Source: an uncultured Acidobacteriota bacterium (GTDB lineage: Bacteria > Acidobacteriota > Terriglobia > Bryobacterales > Bryobacteraceae). Taken from it: a stretch of DNA of 61,316 nucleotides. The DNA is taken from the NCBI GenBank assembly GCA_902825945.1, contig CADECY010000003.1:116663-177978 (forward strand), given 5' to 3'. The position numbers and the translations under genes were made by a program. The notes below the pieces were generated by a model. The model did not search any database and was not told the origin of the DNA. It worked only from the letters and a program-made list of their open reading frames with translations. Below are positions 26,365 to 34,861 of the stretch, one piece after another (within the stretch, counting starts at the first letter, position 1; the number at the start of each line of letters is the position of its first letter).

Positions 26365-26555
26365 AGAGGATCAACGTAAAGATCAGGCAGGATCTCATCG
26401 CTCGCGCGGCGAAGCTCGCGACGGTTGCCGGATACTCGTCCACTGAGGAGTTCGTCGAACATGTGCTCGAGCGCGAGATCGCGAAGATCGAGCCGGATCA
26501 GGCGAGCGATGCCGAGATCCTGCGAAAGCTGAAGGGCCTTGGCTACATCGACTGA
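26361..26555 (+). CDS. Small ribbon-helix-helix-like protein
   Basis: A 64-residue protein. The N-terminus MKRINVKIRQDLIARAAKLA followed by GYSSTEEFVEHVLEREI has the strand-helix-helix pattern of Arc/CopG-type DNA-binding folds. The C-terminal tail EILRKLKGLGYID is unusual for such proteins and resembles the LRSLGYL tail of sulfatase-family proteins, including the one ending at 33230. Its start overlaps the previous stop (ATGA), and the last 17 bases overlap the next gene. It may be a regulator of the operon or a docking partner of the phosphatases. No function is claimed. Confidence 0.75.
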   Translation: MKRINVKIRQDLIARAAKLATVAGYSSTEEFVEHVLEREIAKIEPDQASDAEILRKLKGLGYID

Positions 26556-27231
26556 GCCACTGCTGATCCTAGTGCTGGCCGCCGCGAGCGCTGCCGCCGG
26601 ACTGCTGTTCCTCGCCATCGCGCGGCGCGTTTCGAAACCTGCCAAGATCCGCCGTGCCCGTAAGCGCGTCTCTGGGCTTCTGCTCGAGATGTGGCTCTAC
26701 GGCGACGATCCAGGCCAAGTGCTGCGCACCCAGTTCGCGCTGGTTGCGGCCAATCTCCGATACGCCGCGCTCATGCTTCCCACCGCGGCCGCCGCTGTCA
26801 TGCCGATGATCCTGCTGTGGCTCGCGCTCGATCCGCTGCTGGGCCGCGCGCCGATTCCGCCGGGCGGCACGGCGATCGTCACGGCGCGCGGTCTGCCGCG
26901 CGAATCCGAGTTGATCGCGCCGCCGGGCATCAAGGTCGAAACGCCTGCGCTTCGGCTCGATTCCGGCGAGATCCAGTGGCGCGTGCGCGCGGACCGCGAG
27001 ACCGGGGGCGATCTTCGCGTGACCGCGCCGGGAGGCACTGGCGTCGAGAAGCGAATCGTGGCGGCGCGCGGCATGCGCTTTCTCTCCGATTGGGCCGGCC
27101 CGGTCGCGATCGGCTATCCGCAACGGACGATCCGATTCGCCGGTATCAATCTGCGATGGGAGGTGTGGTTCGTCCTCTGGTCTTCCGCTACCGCCCTCGC
27201 ATTCCGCCGCCGTTTCGGCGTTTCTCTCTGA
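26539..27231 (+). CDS. Polytopic membrane protein of unknown function
   Basis: A 230-residue membrane protein. Predicted order: helix at about 7-27 (LLILVLAAASAAAGLLFLAI), a basic stretch with Arg and Lys (RRVSKPAKIRRARKRV), the segment EMWLYGDDPGQVLRTQ, one or two helices at about 72-100 (ALMLPTAAAAVMPMILLWLA), a soluble beta-rich domain at about 105-195, and a final helix near 207-222 ending with RRRFGVSL. The helix, basic loop, helix-pair layout recalls YidC/EMC3-type insertases, but I cannot show homology. The TTG start overlaps the RHH gene by 17 bases. It closes the five-gene operon. Confidence 0.75.
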   Translation: MATSTEPLLILVLAAASAAAGLLFLAIARRVSKPAKIRRARKRVSGLLLEMWLYGDDPGQVLRTQFALVAANLRYAALMLPTAAAAVMPMILLWLALDPLLGRAPIPPGGTAIVTARGLPRESELIAPPGIKVETPALRLDSGEIQWRVRADRETGGDLRVTAPGGTGVEKRIVAARGMRFLSDWAGPVAIGYPQRTIRFAGINLRWEVWFVLWSSATALAFRRRFGVSL

Positions 27232-27254
27232 GAATGCACTCCCGCTATCGAAAG

Positions 27255-27283
27255 TTGACATGCCGTGCCCATTGGGATAGCGT
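27255..27283 (+). promoter_or_regulatory. Promoter TTGACA-17-TAGCGT of a TonB receptor gene
   Basis: TTGACA at 27255 and TAGCGT at 27278 are 17 bases apart. The same two hexamers with the same spacing occur ahead of the TonB-receptor gene that starts at 57662. GGGAGG at 27308-27313 is the ribosome site for the ATG at 27319. Confidence 0.65.
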
Positions 27284-27318
27284 TAGACCAGTTATTGCTA
27301 TTTGAAAGGGAGGCCTGA

Positions 27319-30300
27319 ATGCGGTTGAAAAATCACCGGTCTATTGTGTTTTCGGCAGTGCTCTTGGTCACGAGCCTGTCACCCGCAGTGCTCGCGCAAA
27401 GCGGTCTTGGAACCGTGCGTGGAAACGTCGCCGATGCGACACGCGCGATCGTTCCGAACGTCAAGATGACGCTCACCAATACGGCCACTGGTGTTTCGCT
27501 GCGCACCGAAACGTCACAACTCGGCTCCTACTACTTCGGCTCAGTCCGGCCCGGCCCGTACACCGTTATCGCCGAAGCAGCCGGATTCAAGAAATGGTCC
27601 GGCACACTGATTCTCGAAGTGGGACAGACAGCCGAGGTAAATGTCGCGCTCGAAGTCGGCACCGTGGATGCGGTGGTGGAAGTCTCCGGGGCAGCCCCGA
27701 TCATCGAAACGACAGGTGCGCAGGTGAGTGACGTCAAGGACGCGCTTCGGATTCAGCAACTGCCGCTGAATCGCCGCCAGGTCACCGGTCTGTTCGATCT
27801 CACGCCCGGCGTGGAAGGCGGCCCGAACCCTCGCGTCAACGGCATGAAAGTCGGCTCGGCCGAGATGTTGCTCGATGGCATCTCGCTTGTCGATCGCTTC
27901 GGCGGCGGAATGGCCCGGGTGCAACCGGGCCTTGACACGATTCAGGAATACCGCATCGAGACCGCCGGCTCGAGTGCCCAGTATTCGCGCCCGGCTACGG
28001 TCGCCCTGGTGACCAAGAGCGGCACGAACGAACTCCACGGTACCGGCTATTGGACGCACCGCAACAACTTCGGCGGCCTTCGTGCTCGCCAGCGTCAGGA
28101 TTCCGGTGCCCGCCCGCCGCAACTGATCCGCAATGAATTCGGAATTACCGCGGGCGGTCCCATCGTGAAGAACAAGACGTTCTGGCTGTTCTCCTACGAA
28201 GGACTCCGCCAGCGCGAGGCCCGGTTCGCGCAAACGCAGGCGCCCACCGATGCGATCTGGGGTGGTGATTTCAGCTCCGCGATCAACAACAACAGCGATC
28301 GCATCACCATGTACGATCCGCTCTCGTCGCGCACTGACGGCACACGTCTTCCCTTCAACGGCAACCGGATTCCGCAGTCGCTGATCAAGCCGATCGCCGC
28401 CACGATGAAGAGCGTCTCGGCGAGCCCGAGCGATCTGGCCGCCAATCCGTGGATCGAACCGAATTTCACAGCCTATTATCCAGTGACGACGGACTCGAAC
28501 ACGTACACGTTCAAGGGCGACCACATCGTCTCGGAGAAGGACAATCTCTCGGGCCGCTTCACGCGATCGATCCAGCCGCGCAAGGTCTTCGGCGGCCAAT
28601 ACGGATATCCGACGCCGGGTAGCACGGACGCGGGTGGAACCGGACGCCAGGATTCGAAGATGTACTCGGTCTTCGGGCGTTGGAACCGGATCATCCGCAC
28701 CAACCTCATCAACGAGTTTCAGGTCTCCGGACATCGCGCCACCAACAGTTCCGGCACCCTCGCCGATGGCACCAACTGGGCGAGCAAACTCGGATTTCCG
28801 AATCCGTTCGGCGTGACCGGCTGGCCCACCATCTGCACCGATAGTCCGTTCTTCTACTACGGCTGCTGGGATGCCGACAACCTGGGCGACCAGAACCTCA
28901 CGGCCTTCCAGATCGAGAACAACACCACCTGGATCAAAGGCCGTCACACGATCAAGTTCGGCTTCAAGGGCCGCCAGGAGTACAACAACGTTCGCGAACT
29001 CCAACAGGCGCAGGGCTCCCACTCGTTCTACGGAGACTGGACTGCCCTGTACGACCCGCGCGCCGATGACTTCGCCTCCTACACCGGATCGGGCTTCGCC
29101 AGCATGCTGATGGGCCTGCCCACCTATCTCTCGAACCAGTACAACCGCGGCTACTTCTACTTCCAGCAAAAGGAACTCGGTCTCTACTGGACGGACACAT
29201 TCAAGGTCTCGCAACGCCTCACGCTCGACATGGGCGTCCGCTGGGACAAGTGGACCGTCTACAAGGAAAAGTACAATCGCCTGGTCAATCTCGACCTCGA
29301 GAAATCGGCCACCGGAATGGAAGTGATCACGCCGCACAGCACGCGCATCGAGGACATTCAAGGCATTCCGCCGTCGGTGCTCCAGTCGTGGGCGAAACGC
29401 GGCATGACCTGGAAAACGGCCGATCAAGCAGGATTCCCCGGCGGCCTTCTCCCCGCCGACAACAACAACTTCGCACCGCGGCTCGGCGTCGCTTTCCGGC
29501 TCAACGAGAAGACCGTGATCCGCGGAGGCTATGGCGTCTACTACTGGACCATGCCGCTTTCGCAGATCCTGCAGAGCTCGCGCACCAATCCTCCGCTGAA
29601 TCTCCGCTTCGAAAATTCGTTGAGCAACCGGAATGGCAACGAGGATTTCTATGCTCTGAAGAAAGCGCCCGGCACGAGCGACTACATCGGCGCCGCAACA
29701 GTGAACGTGGATTCGATCGTCGGAATCAGCAGCCGCTCGCAGGCCATGATGCCGTGGGACATCCATAGCTGGAGCGACAACATGGCGCAGCAGTGGACCT
29801 TCACCTTCGAGCGCGAGGTGATGAAGAACACGGCGCTGCGGCTGAGCTATGTCGGCAACCACGGCAGCAATCTCGAACAGCGCTGGCGCTGGAACGACTC
29901 CGAGTCCGAGTTCAACTACCAGGCGCGAACCGGCCTCGCCCGGCCAACCAATCCGGACCTGCGGCGCGTGAACCCGAACTGGAACAGCGGTTGCTGCAAC
30001 GCTCCGGTGCGCCACAACGGATACTCCAATACCAACACGCTGCAGACGGAAGTGGAGCGCCGCTATTCGAACGGGCTCGCCTTCCAATGGTTCTACACGT
30101 ATGCGCACGCACTGACCACCAGCGATACGGGCGGATTCAACTTCGGCAGCAGCGGAATCAATACCAGCGGCAGCGGATCAGCGTTCGCGGTTCCCGAGAA
30201 CATCGTGATCCTCGGCGCGCCGAAGCTCGACGAATCACAGCGCCTTCGCCTCGGCTACGCGAACTCGGTGGAGGTTCCCGCGCATCGCGTCCGCTGGAAC

Positions 30301-30942
30301 GGGATCTACGATCTTCCGTTCGGCAAAGGAAAGAAGTTCGCCAGCGGTGTCAACCGTGGCCTTGACAAGGTGATCGGCGGCTGGCAAATCGCCTACATCG
30401 GCGATTGGCGAAGCGGCCTGTGGACCGGTGTCAGCAGCGCCCGCTACCTGTTCGGCGATCCCACGCTCAACGAAGATCAAAGGCTCGAGATGAACGTCTT
30501 CAACCGGCGCCAGCGGCTCTGGTTCCGCGGCGACTTCGATCCCCGAGTGGCTACCGGTGTCGATGCGACACAATTGCAGACCCTGATTCCGGTGGATCGA
30601 ACACAACGCGTGCTCAAGCCCGTCGGCGACGCCTTCGACAACCGGATCGCGCAGCGCTTGGCCGATGGTTCGGTCCGCCTGACCACGATCACCGACATGC
30701 TCAACTGGAATGCCAGGAACTTCTTCCGCGGACCCGGCTCATGGAACCAGGACATGTCGATCTTCAAGAACTTCGGCTTCGGCGAAGGCAACCGTTACAC
30801 GGTCCGCTTCACGGCGGACTTCTTCAATGCCTTCAATCATCCCGTCGACTTGGCGCCAGACGGCACCACGGGCCTGCAGGATTTGAGCCGGCAGTCCAAT
30901 CAACCGCGCATCGTTCAGTTCTCCCTTCGTTTCGTGTGGTAG
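27319..30942 (+). CDS. TonB-dependent receptor, Oar-like, with carboxypeptidase-regulatory domain
   Basis: A 1207-residue outer-membrane receptor. Signal peptide (FSAVLLVTSLSPAVLAQ), carboxypeptidase-regulatory-like domain at about 30-115 (GTVRGNVADATRAIVPNVKM, YYFGSVRPGPYTVIAEA), plug domain at about 125-250 (LPLNRRQVTGLFDLTPGV, EMLLDGISLVDRF, SGTNELHGTGYWTHRNN), and a large barrel ending in FSLRFVW. Paired cysteines in the barrel loops (PTICTDSPFFYYGCWD, SGCCNAP) are notable. The gene has its own promoter and a strong Shine-Dalgarno. Its stop overlaps the start of a sulfatase-like gene (TAGTG), a tighter coupling than at the other two receptors here. The imported ligand is unknown. Confidence 0.93.
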   Translation: MRLKNHRSIVFSAVLLVTSLSPAVLAQSGLGTVRGNVADATRAIVPNVKMTLTNTATGVSLRTETSQLGSYYFGSVRPGPYTVIAEAAGFKKWSGTLILEVGQTAEVNVALEVGTVDAVVEVSGAAPIIETTGAQVSDVKDALRIQQLPLNRRQVTGLFDLTPGVEGGPNPRVNGMKVGSAEMLLDGISLVDRFGGGMARVQPGLDTIQEYRIETAGSSAQYSRPATVALVTKSGTNELHGTGYWTHRNNFGGLRARQRQDSGARPPQLIRNEFGITAGGPIVKNKTFWLFSYEGLRQREARFAQTQAPTDAIWGGDFSSAINNNSDRITMYDPLSSRTDGTRLPFNGNRIPQSLIKPIAATMKSVSASPSDLAANPWIEPNFTAYYPVTTDSNTYTFKGDHIVSEKDNLSGRFTRSIQPRKVFGGQYGYPTPGSTDAGGTGRQDSKMYSVFGRWNRIIRTNLINEFQVSGHRATNSSGTLADGTNWASKLGFPNPFGVTGWPTICTDSPFFYYGCWDADNLGDQNLTAFQIENNTTWIKGRHTIKFGFKGRQEYNNVRELQQAQGSHSFYGDWTALYDPRADDFASYTGSGFASMLMGLPTYLSNQYNRGYFYFQQKELGLYWTDTFKVSQRLTLDMGVRWDKWTVYKEKYNRLVNLDLEKSATGMEVITPHSTRIEDIQGIPPSVLQSWAKRGMTWKTADQAGFPGGLLPADNNNFAPRLGVAFRLNEKTVIRGGYGVYYWTMPLSQILQSSRTNPPLNLRFENSLSNRNGNEDFYALKKAPGTSDYIGAATVNVDSIVGISSRSQAMMPWDIHSWSDNMAQQWTFTFEREVMKNTALRLSYVGNHGSNLEQRWRWNDSESEFNYQARTGLARPTNPDLRRVNPNWNSGCCNAPVRHNGYSNTNTLQTEVERRYSNGLAFQWFYTYAHALTTSDTGGFNFGSSGINTSGSGSAFAVPENIVILGAPKLDESQRLRLGYANSVEVPAHRVRWNGIYDLPFGKGKKFASGVNRGLDKVIGGWQIAYIGDWRSGLWTGVSSARYLFGDPTLNEDQRLEMNVFNRRQRLWFRGDFDPRVATGVDATQLQTLIPVDRTQRVLKPVGDAFDNRIAQRLADGSVRLTTITDMLNWNARNFFRGPGSWNQDMSIFKNFGFGEGNRYTVRFTADFFNAFNHPVDLAPDGTTGLQDLSRQSNQPRIVQFSLRFVW

Positions 30943-33230
30943 TGCCCGCGATAACGATTGCAACGATCCTCACAATCGTTTGGGCCGTCTCGGGGGCGGC
31001 CCAGATTTTTCGCCTCGACGACAAGTTCGCCTCTACCGCGACCGTGAAGTCTCCACCGGCCGTGGGCTCGCTCCGCTTGGCTGAGCCGCTCACGTGGGAT
31101 TTCAACGATCAGACGATCACCTGGAAGGCGGCACGCGGCCGCATCGGATTCAAGCCCGGGCAACTCGTCGTGCAAGGGCAGGGTTCGACACCGGTGCTCG
31201 TGTCGCCAGTCAACCCGCCGGTCGACTGGAGCCGCTATGACTGGCTGGTGATCCGGATGATCGCCGACGGCGGGTCGGAGATCAAGGTCAAGCTCGGCGA
31301 GACCGAGATGAAAGAGAAGCTGGCGCCACCGATGCAGTGGCGCGACTATCGCTTCAGCCTGAAATCGGAAGAAGCCTCTTTCACCAGACCGCTCGCGATC
31401 ATGCCAGTGGACGACGGCAATGCCACGGCGGCGATCGATTCGATATCGCTCGTGCCGCGTGAGAGCCCGTTCACCGCTCCGGCTGGCGTCGCCAACGCCG
31501 GAAAGCGTGAGGACTATCGCAACGTGATCTACGCGCGTGCCGGCGCATCGATCACATACGAATTGCCCGTGCCGCCGGGCGCGGTGATGCGCTTCGCCGC
31601 CGGAACGGCGTCGGCAAGCCCCGTAACCGTCAAGGTGCTGGCCGGGCCGGGTTCCAAGGAGATCTTCTCGGTGACCGCACGCGATCCGGACGCCTGGCAG
31701 GACATGGTGGTCGATCTCTCCCAGTGGGCCGCGCCGAGGCAACGAATCGTTCTCAGCGCGGAATCAGCCGCGCGCGACGCCGTGGCGTTCTGGGCGAATC
31801 CGTTGATCGCGGGCCGGGCGCCGGCGAAACGCCCGAACGTGCTTCTCTACGTGGTCTGCACTCTCCGGCCCGATCATACGGGCCTCTACGGTTACGGGCG
31901 CGGCACGACACCGTTCCTCGACAAATTCGGCCAGAGCGCCGCAGTGTTCGAGGACGCGATCGCTCAGGCGCCGTGGACGAAGCCTTCGGTGGCCTCGCTC
32001 ATGACCTCGTTGCACGCCTACACTCACGGCCTCGCGAACGACACCGATACGATTCCGGCTGGCGCGGCCACGCTTGCGGCGCAACTGCGCAAGTCCGGCT
32101 ACACGACCGCGAGCATCGTAGCCAACCCGTTCGCGGGCCGGATGAGCGGACTCCATCGTGGCTTCGATTACATGATGGAGTATCCGGTGGTGCAGCGTCA
32201 TCGAACCGATCGCGCAGACCGGGGCACGGACTCCGCGGCCATCAATCGCGCCATCTTCCCGTGGCTCGACGAACACGCGAGCGAGCCGTTCTTTCTCTAC
32301 GTACAATCCACGGATCCGCACGCGCCCTATCGTCCGCCCGCCGAATTCGAGGCGAAGTTCGCCGCGCCCGCCGAGACCTCGCTGATGGACGCGCTCTATG
32401 CGAAGCTACGCGACATTCGCGCCTACGGCGGTGGCGCCACCGTAACGCGTGACGAGATCCGGAAAGCGGGAGGTGATCCGGAAAAGTTCATCCGCCAGGC
32501 TACGGACCGTTACGACGCCGAGATCGCGCACAATGATCGAAGCATCGAGGCGATGATCGATCGCCTCGGCAAACTCGGCGTGCTCGACAGCACGCTGGTG
32601 GTGATCGCTTCCGATCATGGCGAAGAGTTCTGGGAGCATGGACTCGGCGCGCACGGGCATTCGCTCTACTCGGAACTGATCCGCTCGGTGTTGTTGATGC
32701 GCGGTCCGGGAATCGCCGCGCGACGTGTCAGCGAACCCGTGCAACTGATCGACATCATGCCGTCGATCCTCGAGTTGACTGGTACGCCCGCGCCCGCGCT
32801 GCTGCACGGCCAAAGTCTCGTGCCGCTGCTGCGGGGCCAGCCGTTCCGCCGTGCGGCTCCGGTCTTTTCGAGCAAACTCGCGTTGCCGCGAGCAAAGCCT
32901 GGTGGCGGCGTACCTGAAAATCTCACCGACACGGTTGCGATGATCGATGGCGGAATGAAGGTGATCTTCCGCCCCGGCGCTGCTCGCGCGGGTCTTGCCG
33001 AGATCGAGGTCTATGATCGCCGCGCCGATCCGGGTGATCGCAACAATCTCTTCGCGAAGAGCCCTGTCCTCGCCGCCAAGGCGCGGCCCGCGATTTCGAA
33101 ATGGATCGAATCGCAGCGTGCGCTGCGCAAGCAACTGGGGCCCGCCGGTAAGTCGCGAATCGATTCGACGAACCTCGAACGGCTTCGCAGTCTGGGATAC
33201 CTGGGCGGGCAGACGCCGCCTTCGAAGTAA
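30942..33230 (+). CDS. Sulfatase-like protein with altered active site
   Basis: A 762-residue exported protein. Signal peptide (PAITIATILTIVWAVSGAAQ), an N-terminal beta-rich region of about 270 residues, then a sulfatase-type domain. The usual first metal site (DTLRxDHxGxYGY) reads YVVCTLRPDHTGLYGYG, with Cys306 in place of Asp. The nucleophile position is T346 in APWTKPSVASLMTS, so there is no formylglycine cysteine. The later site ASDHGEEFWEHGLGAHGHS is intact, as is the C-terminal tail ERLRSLGYLGG. It may be a phosphohydrolase, a phosphotransferase or an inactive binding protein. I chose GTG at 30942, overlapping the receptor's stop; GTG at 30936 is also possible. The lipocalin-like gene follows 9 bases later. 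Confidence 0.85.
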   Translation: MPAITIATILTIVWAVSGAAQIFRLDDKFASTATVKSPPAVGSLRLAEPLTWDFNDQTITWKAARGRIGFKPGQLVVQGQGSTPVLVSPVNPPVDWSRYDWLVIRMIADGGSEIKVKLGETEMKEKLAPPMQWRDYRFSLKSEEASFTRPLAIMPVDDGNATAAIDSISLVPRESPFTAPAGVANAGKREDYRNVIYARAGASITYELPVPPGAVMRFAAGTASASPVTVKVLAGPGSKEIFSVTARDPDAWQDMVVDLSQWAAPRQRIVLSAESAARDAVAFWANPLIAGRAPAKRPNVLLYVVCTLRPDHTGLYGYGRGTTPFLDKFGQSAAVFEDAIAQAPWTKPSVASLMTSLHAYTHGLANDTDTIPAGAATLAAQLRKSGYTTASIVANPFAGRMSGLHRGFDYMMEYPVVQRHRTDRADRGTDSAAINRAIFPWLDEHASEPFFLYVQSTDPHAPYRPPAEFEAKFAAPAETSLMDALYAKLRDIRAYGGGATVTRDEIRKAGGDPEKFIRQATDRYDAEIAHNDRSIEAMIDRLGKLGVLDSTLVVIASDHGEEFWEHGLGAHGHSLYSELIRSVLLMRGPGIAARRVSEPVQLIDIMPSILELTGTPAPALLHGQSLVPLLRGQPFRRAAPVFSSKLALPRAKPGGGVPENLTDTVAMIDGGMKVIFRPGAARAGLAEIEVYDRRADPGDRNNLFAKSPVLAAKARPAISKWIESQRALRKQLGPAGKSRIDSTNLERLRSLGYLGGQTPPSK

Positions 33231-33239
33231 ACTGACAGA

Positions 33240-33734
33240 GTGCAGAGACGAACCTTGCTCGCGGCCGGTGCCGTTGCGCTGAATGCCGCCGATCCACGCC
33301 AGCCGTTCTTCGGAGTCTGGCGCCTGGTCCGCTACGAGATGAGGACGAAGGCGACCGGCAAGATCGTTCATCCGTACACTGAGAAGCCAGAGGGCCGCAT
33401 CACGTACGACGAGGCCGGGCGCATGTCCGCGCAACTGATGCGGCCGGGCCGCAAGCCTCTCGGCGGAAGTGTGCCCCAGGCGGGCGCCGCGTTGATCTTC
33501 GAGAAGGCAACCGCGGAGGAACTGCGAGAAGCCGCGGGCGGGTTCATCGCCTACTACGGCACGTTCGACGTTCTGCCCGCCGAGCGCACCGTGGTTCACC
33601 ATGTCAAAGCGAGCCTGCTGCCGAATTGGGTCGGCAAGGACCTTCGCCGCCAGTACGAGTTCGCGGGAAGGATGCTCACGTTGATCGCCGATACGCCTGC
33701 CAACGTGGGCCTCCTCGTTTGGGAACGAGAGTGA
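33240..33734 (+). CDS. Lipocalin-like domain protein
   Basis: A 164-residue protein of the lipocalin_5 type. A short leader (QRRTLLAAGAVALNAAD) with paired Arg may be a Tat or Sec signal. The core opens with FFGVWRLVRYEMR and continues with GRITYDEAGRMSAQLMRPGR and FIAYYGTFDV, the pattern of small single-domain lipocalin-like proteins that bind hydrophobic ligands. The C-terminus GLLVWERE is typical. The GTG start lies 9 bases after the sulfatase-like gene, and no promoter is evident, so it is the third gene of the TonB-receptor operon. The ligand is unknown. Confidence 0.75.
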   Translation: MQRRTLLAAGAVALNAADPRQPFFGVWRLVRYEMRTKATGKIVHPYTEKPEGRITYDEAGRMSAQLMRPGRKPLGGSVPQAGAALIFEKATAEELREAAGGFIAYYGTFDVLPAERTVVHHVKASLLPNWVGKDLRRQYEFAGRMLTLIADTPANVGLLVWERE

Positions 33735-33800
33735 TCAGCGGCCCTTCAACAGGCCGTGATAGCGGCCCATCCAATAGGGCAGCAGGAAGAACTGTTGCGA
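33735..33800 (-). pseudogene. Remnant of a duplicated gene 3' end
   Basis: Read on the minus strand these bases encode QFFLLPYWMGRYHGLLKGR and a stop. That matches the last residues of the secreted protein gene at 34862-36427 (FFLLPYWMGRYHRFLKGQ). Thirty-seven bases at 33756-33792 are identical to 34883-34919. Similarity fades beyond the last 20 codons, so this is a gene-tail fragment left by duplication or rearrangement. The two small genes between 33921 and 34782 lie between the two tails. Confidence 0.7.
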
Positions 33801-33920
33801 CTTTCCAAACGGCATGGGGAAGCCATGCGGTTCCTGCGCTTCTGTTCCCTTTTGGAGGCTGCAAAACAGAGTGTTTTCACGCAACTCGGGCTCTTTCGCG
33901 CAACCCGGGACCGTGGCTCG

Positions 33921-34316
33921 TCAGCTCTGCGAGCCAGTCGCGTAGCTAACGAAGGAGGCGACAATCAGTACCCCGACAACCACGGCCGTGATGATGAGCG
34001 GTTTCTTGATTCCCCACCCCTGCTTGTTCTTGACGGACTTCACATCCGCGAACGAAATCGCCTGGGATGCCGCTCCTGCTCCATTCAGCACGAAGGTCTC
34101 ATCGCTGACGGCACCGAGTTTCCCCTTCATCTTCGGTTTGCCGGAATCGCGAAATACTACCTCAACGGGTGTGCCAATGGCCATGCGGAGCACATGCTCC
34201 TTGATTGTGCCCGTCTGGTCACCTGTCTGGCTAGTAGCGCCGTCTGCAGCCGCCAGCGCCCGCCCCGGCGCGGATGTTAATGCGAATATCAGTAAGATCG
34301 ATGCCGCTTGTCTCAT
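33921..34316 (-). CDS. Small exported protein with SM-like segment and C-terminal helix
   Basis: A 131-residue protein. A signal peptide (ILLIFALTSAPGRALA) is followed by IGTPVEVVFRDSGKPKMKGK, a bent-sheet pattern recalling SM/RNA-binding-like folds, then ISFADVKSVKNKQGWG and a hydrophobic helix (LIITAVVVGVLIVASFVSYA). It is probably anchored to the inner membrane by this helix. It is paralogous to the next gene upstream on the same strand (34393-34782), with the same signal, beta segment, VKxxKxxxG and helix order. GGGAGG precedes the ATG. Function unknown; similar proteins recur in Acidobacteria as far as I recall. Confidence 0.72.
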   Translation of the reverse strand: MRQAASILLIFALTSAPGRALAAADGATSQTGDQTGTIKEHVLRMAIGTPVEVVFRDSGKPKMKGKLGAVSDETFVLNGAGAASQAISFADVKSVKNKQGWGIKKPLIITAVVVGVLIVASFVSYATGSQS

Positions 34317-34392
34317 GATTCACCTCCCGAAAACGGGTTGAAGTCAATGCATCCCACAAGTTGCAGCCCGCGCCGGGCCGGCCGGCGGAACC

Positions 34393-34782
34393 TCAGTTGG
34401 TGGCGGCCCCGGCCAGTGCGGAGCCGAGGAAGATTCCGCCGGTAACGATTCCAGCGACGATGAGCGCCTTGGTGAGGCCGCTCAGGCCCTTCTTTGCCTT
34501 CACGGAAGCGACTTCGGAGTAGAGGATCGTCCGGCTCGAGATTTTCCCGGCATCGGCAACCTGCACGTCGAAGCCGTCGCCTCGCACCGGTCCGAGCCTG
34601 CCGGTGACGACTGTCTTCTTCTCGTCGCGGAATCGTACCTCAATGACAGAGCCGGGAGGAAGGGCATCCACCTTCGCCGCCACGAGCCCGCGATCCTTCG
34701 TGCCCGCTGAATCCTGACACAGCCCAGGAACCGGAGTGAAGGCGAGCATGAGGGCCAATGAGACCGCAAGAACTCTTTCCAC
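34393..34782 (-). CDS. Small exported protein, paralogue of the 33921-34316 gene
   Basis: A 129-residue protein with signal peptide (ERVLAVSLALMLAFTPVPGL), a beta segment GSVIEVRFRDEKKTVVTGRL, SEVASVKAKKGLSG, and a final helix (ALIVAGIVTGGIFLGSALAG). I chose GTG at 34782 because GGAGG lies 10 bases upstream and it gives a clean signal peptide; in-frame ATGs at 34806 and 34821 are alternatives that would put a hydrophilic stretch first. It shares architecture with the neighbour and the pair probably arose by tandem duplication. Function unknown. Confidence 0.68.
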   Translation of the reverse strand: MERVLAVSLALMLAFTPVPGLCQDSAGTKDRGLVAAKVDALPPGSVIEVRFRDEKKTVVTGRLGPVRGDGFDVQVADAGKISSRTILYSEVASVKAKKGLSGLTKALIVAGIVTGGIFLGSALAGAATN

Positions 34783-34861
34783 CTTGAAGAGGCCTCCGCA
34801 CCTCATCGGATAGAAGAGCAATCCGCGTGCCAGCGGCGCCTTGTTCCGGGAGTGGGCGCCC

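Noticed and set aside
27541..30108. An 855-residue open frame on the minus strand across the second TonB-receptor gene.
   Set aside because: It is a shadow of the receptor gene. It is a by-product of GC-rich codon use, and has no motif, ribosome site or domain.
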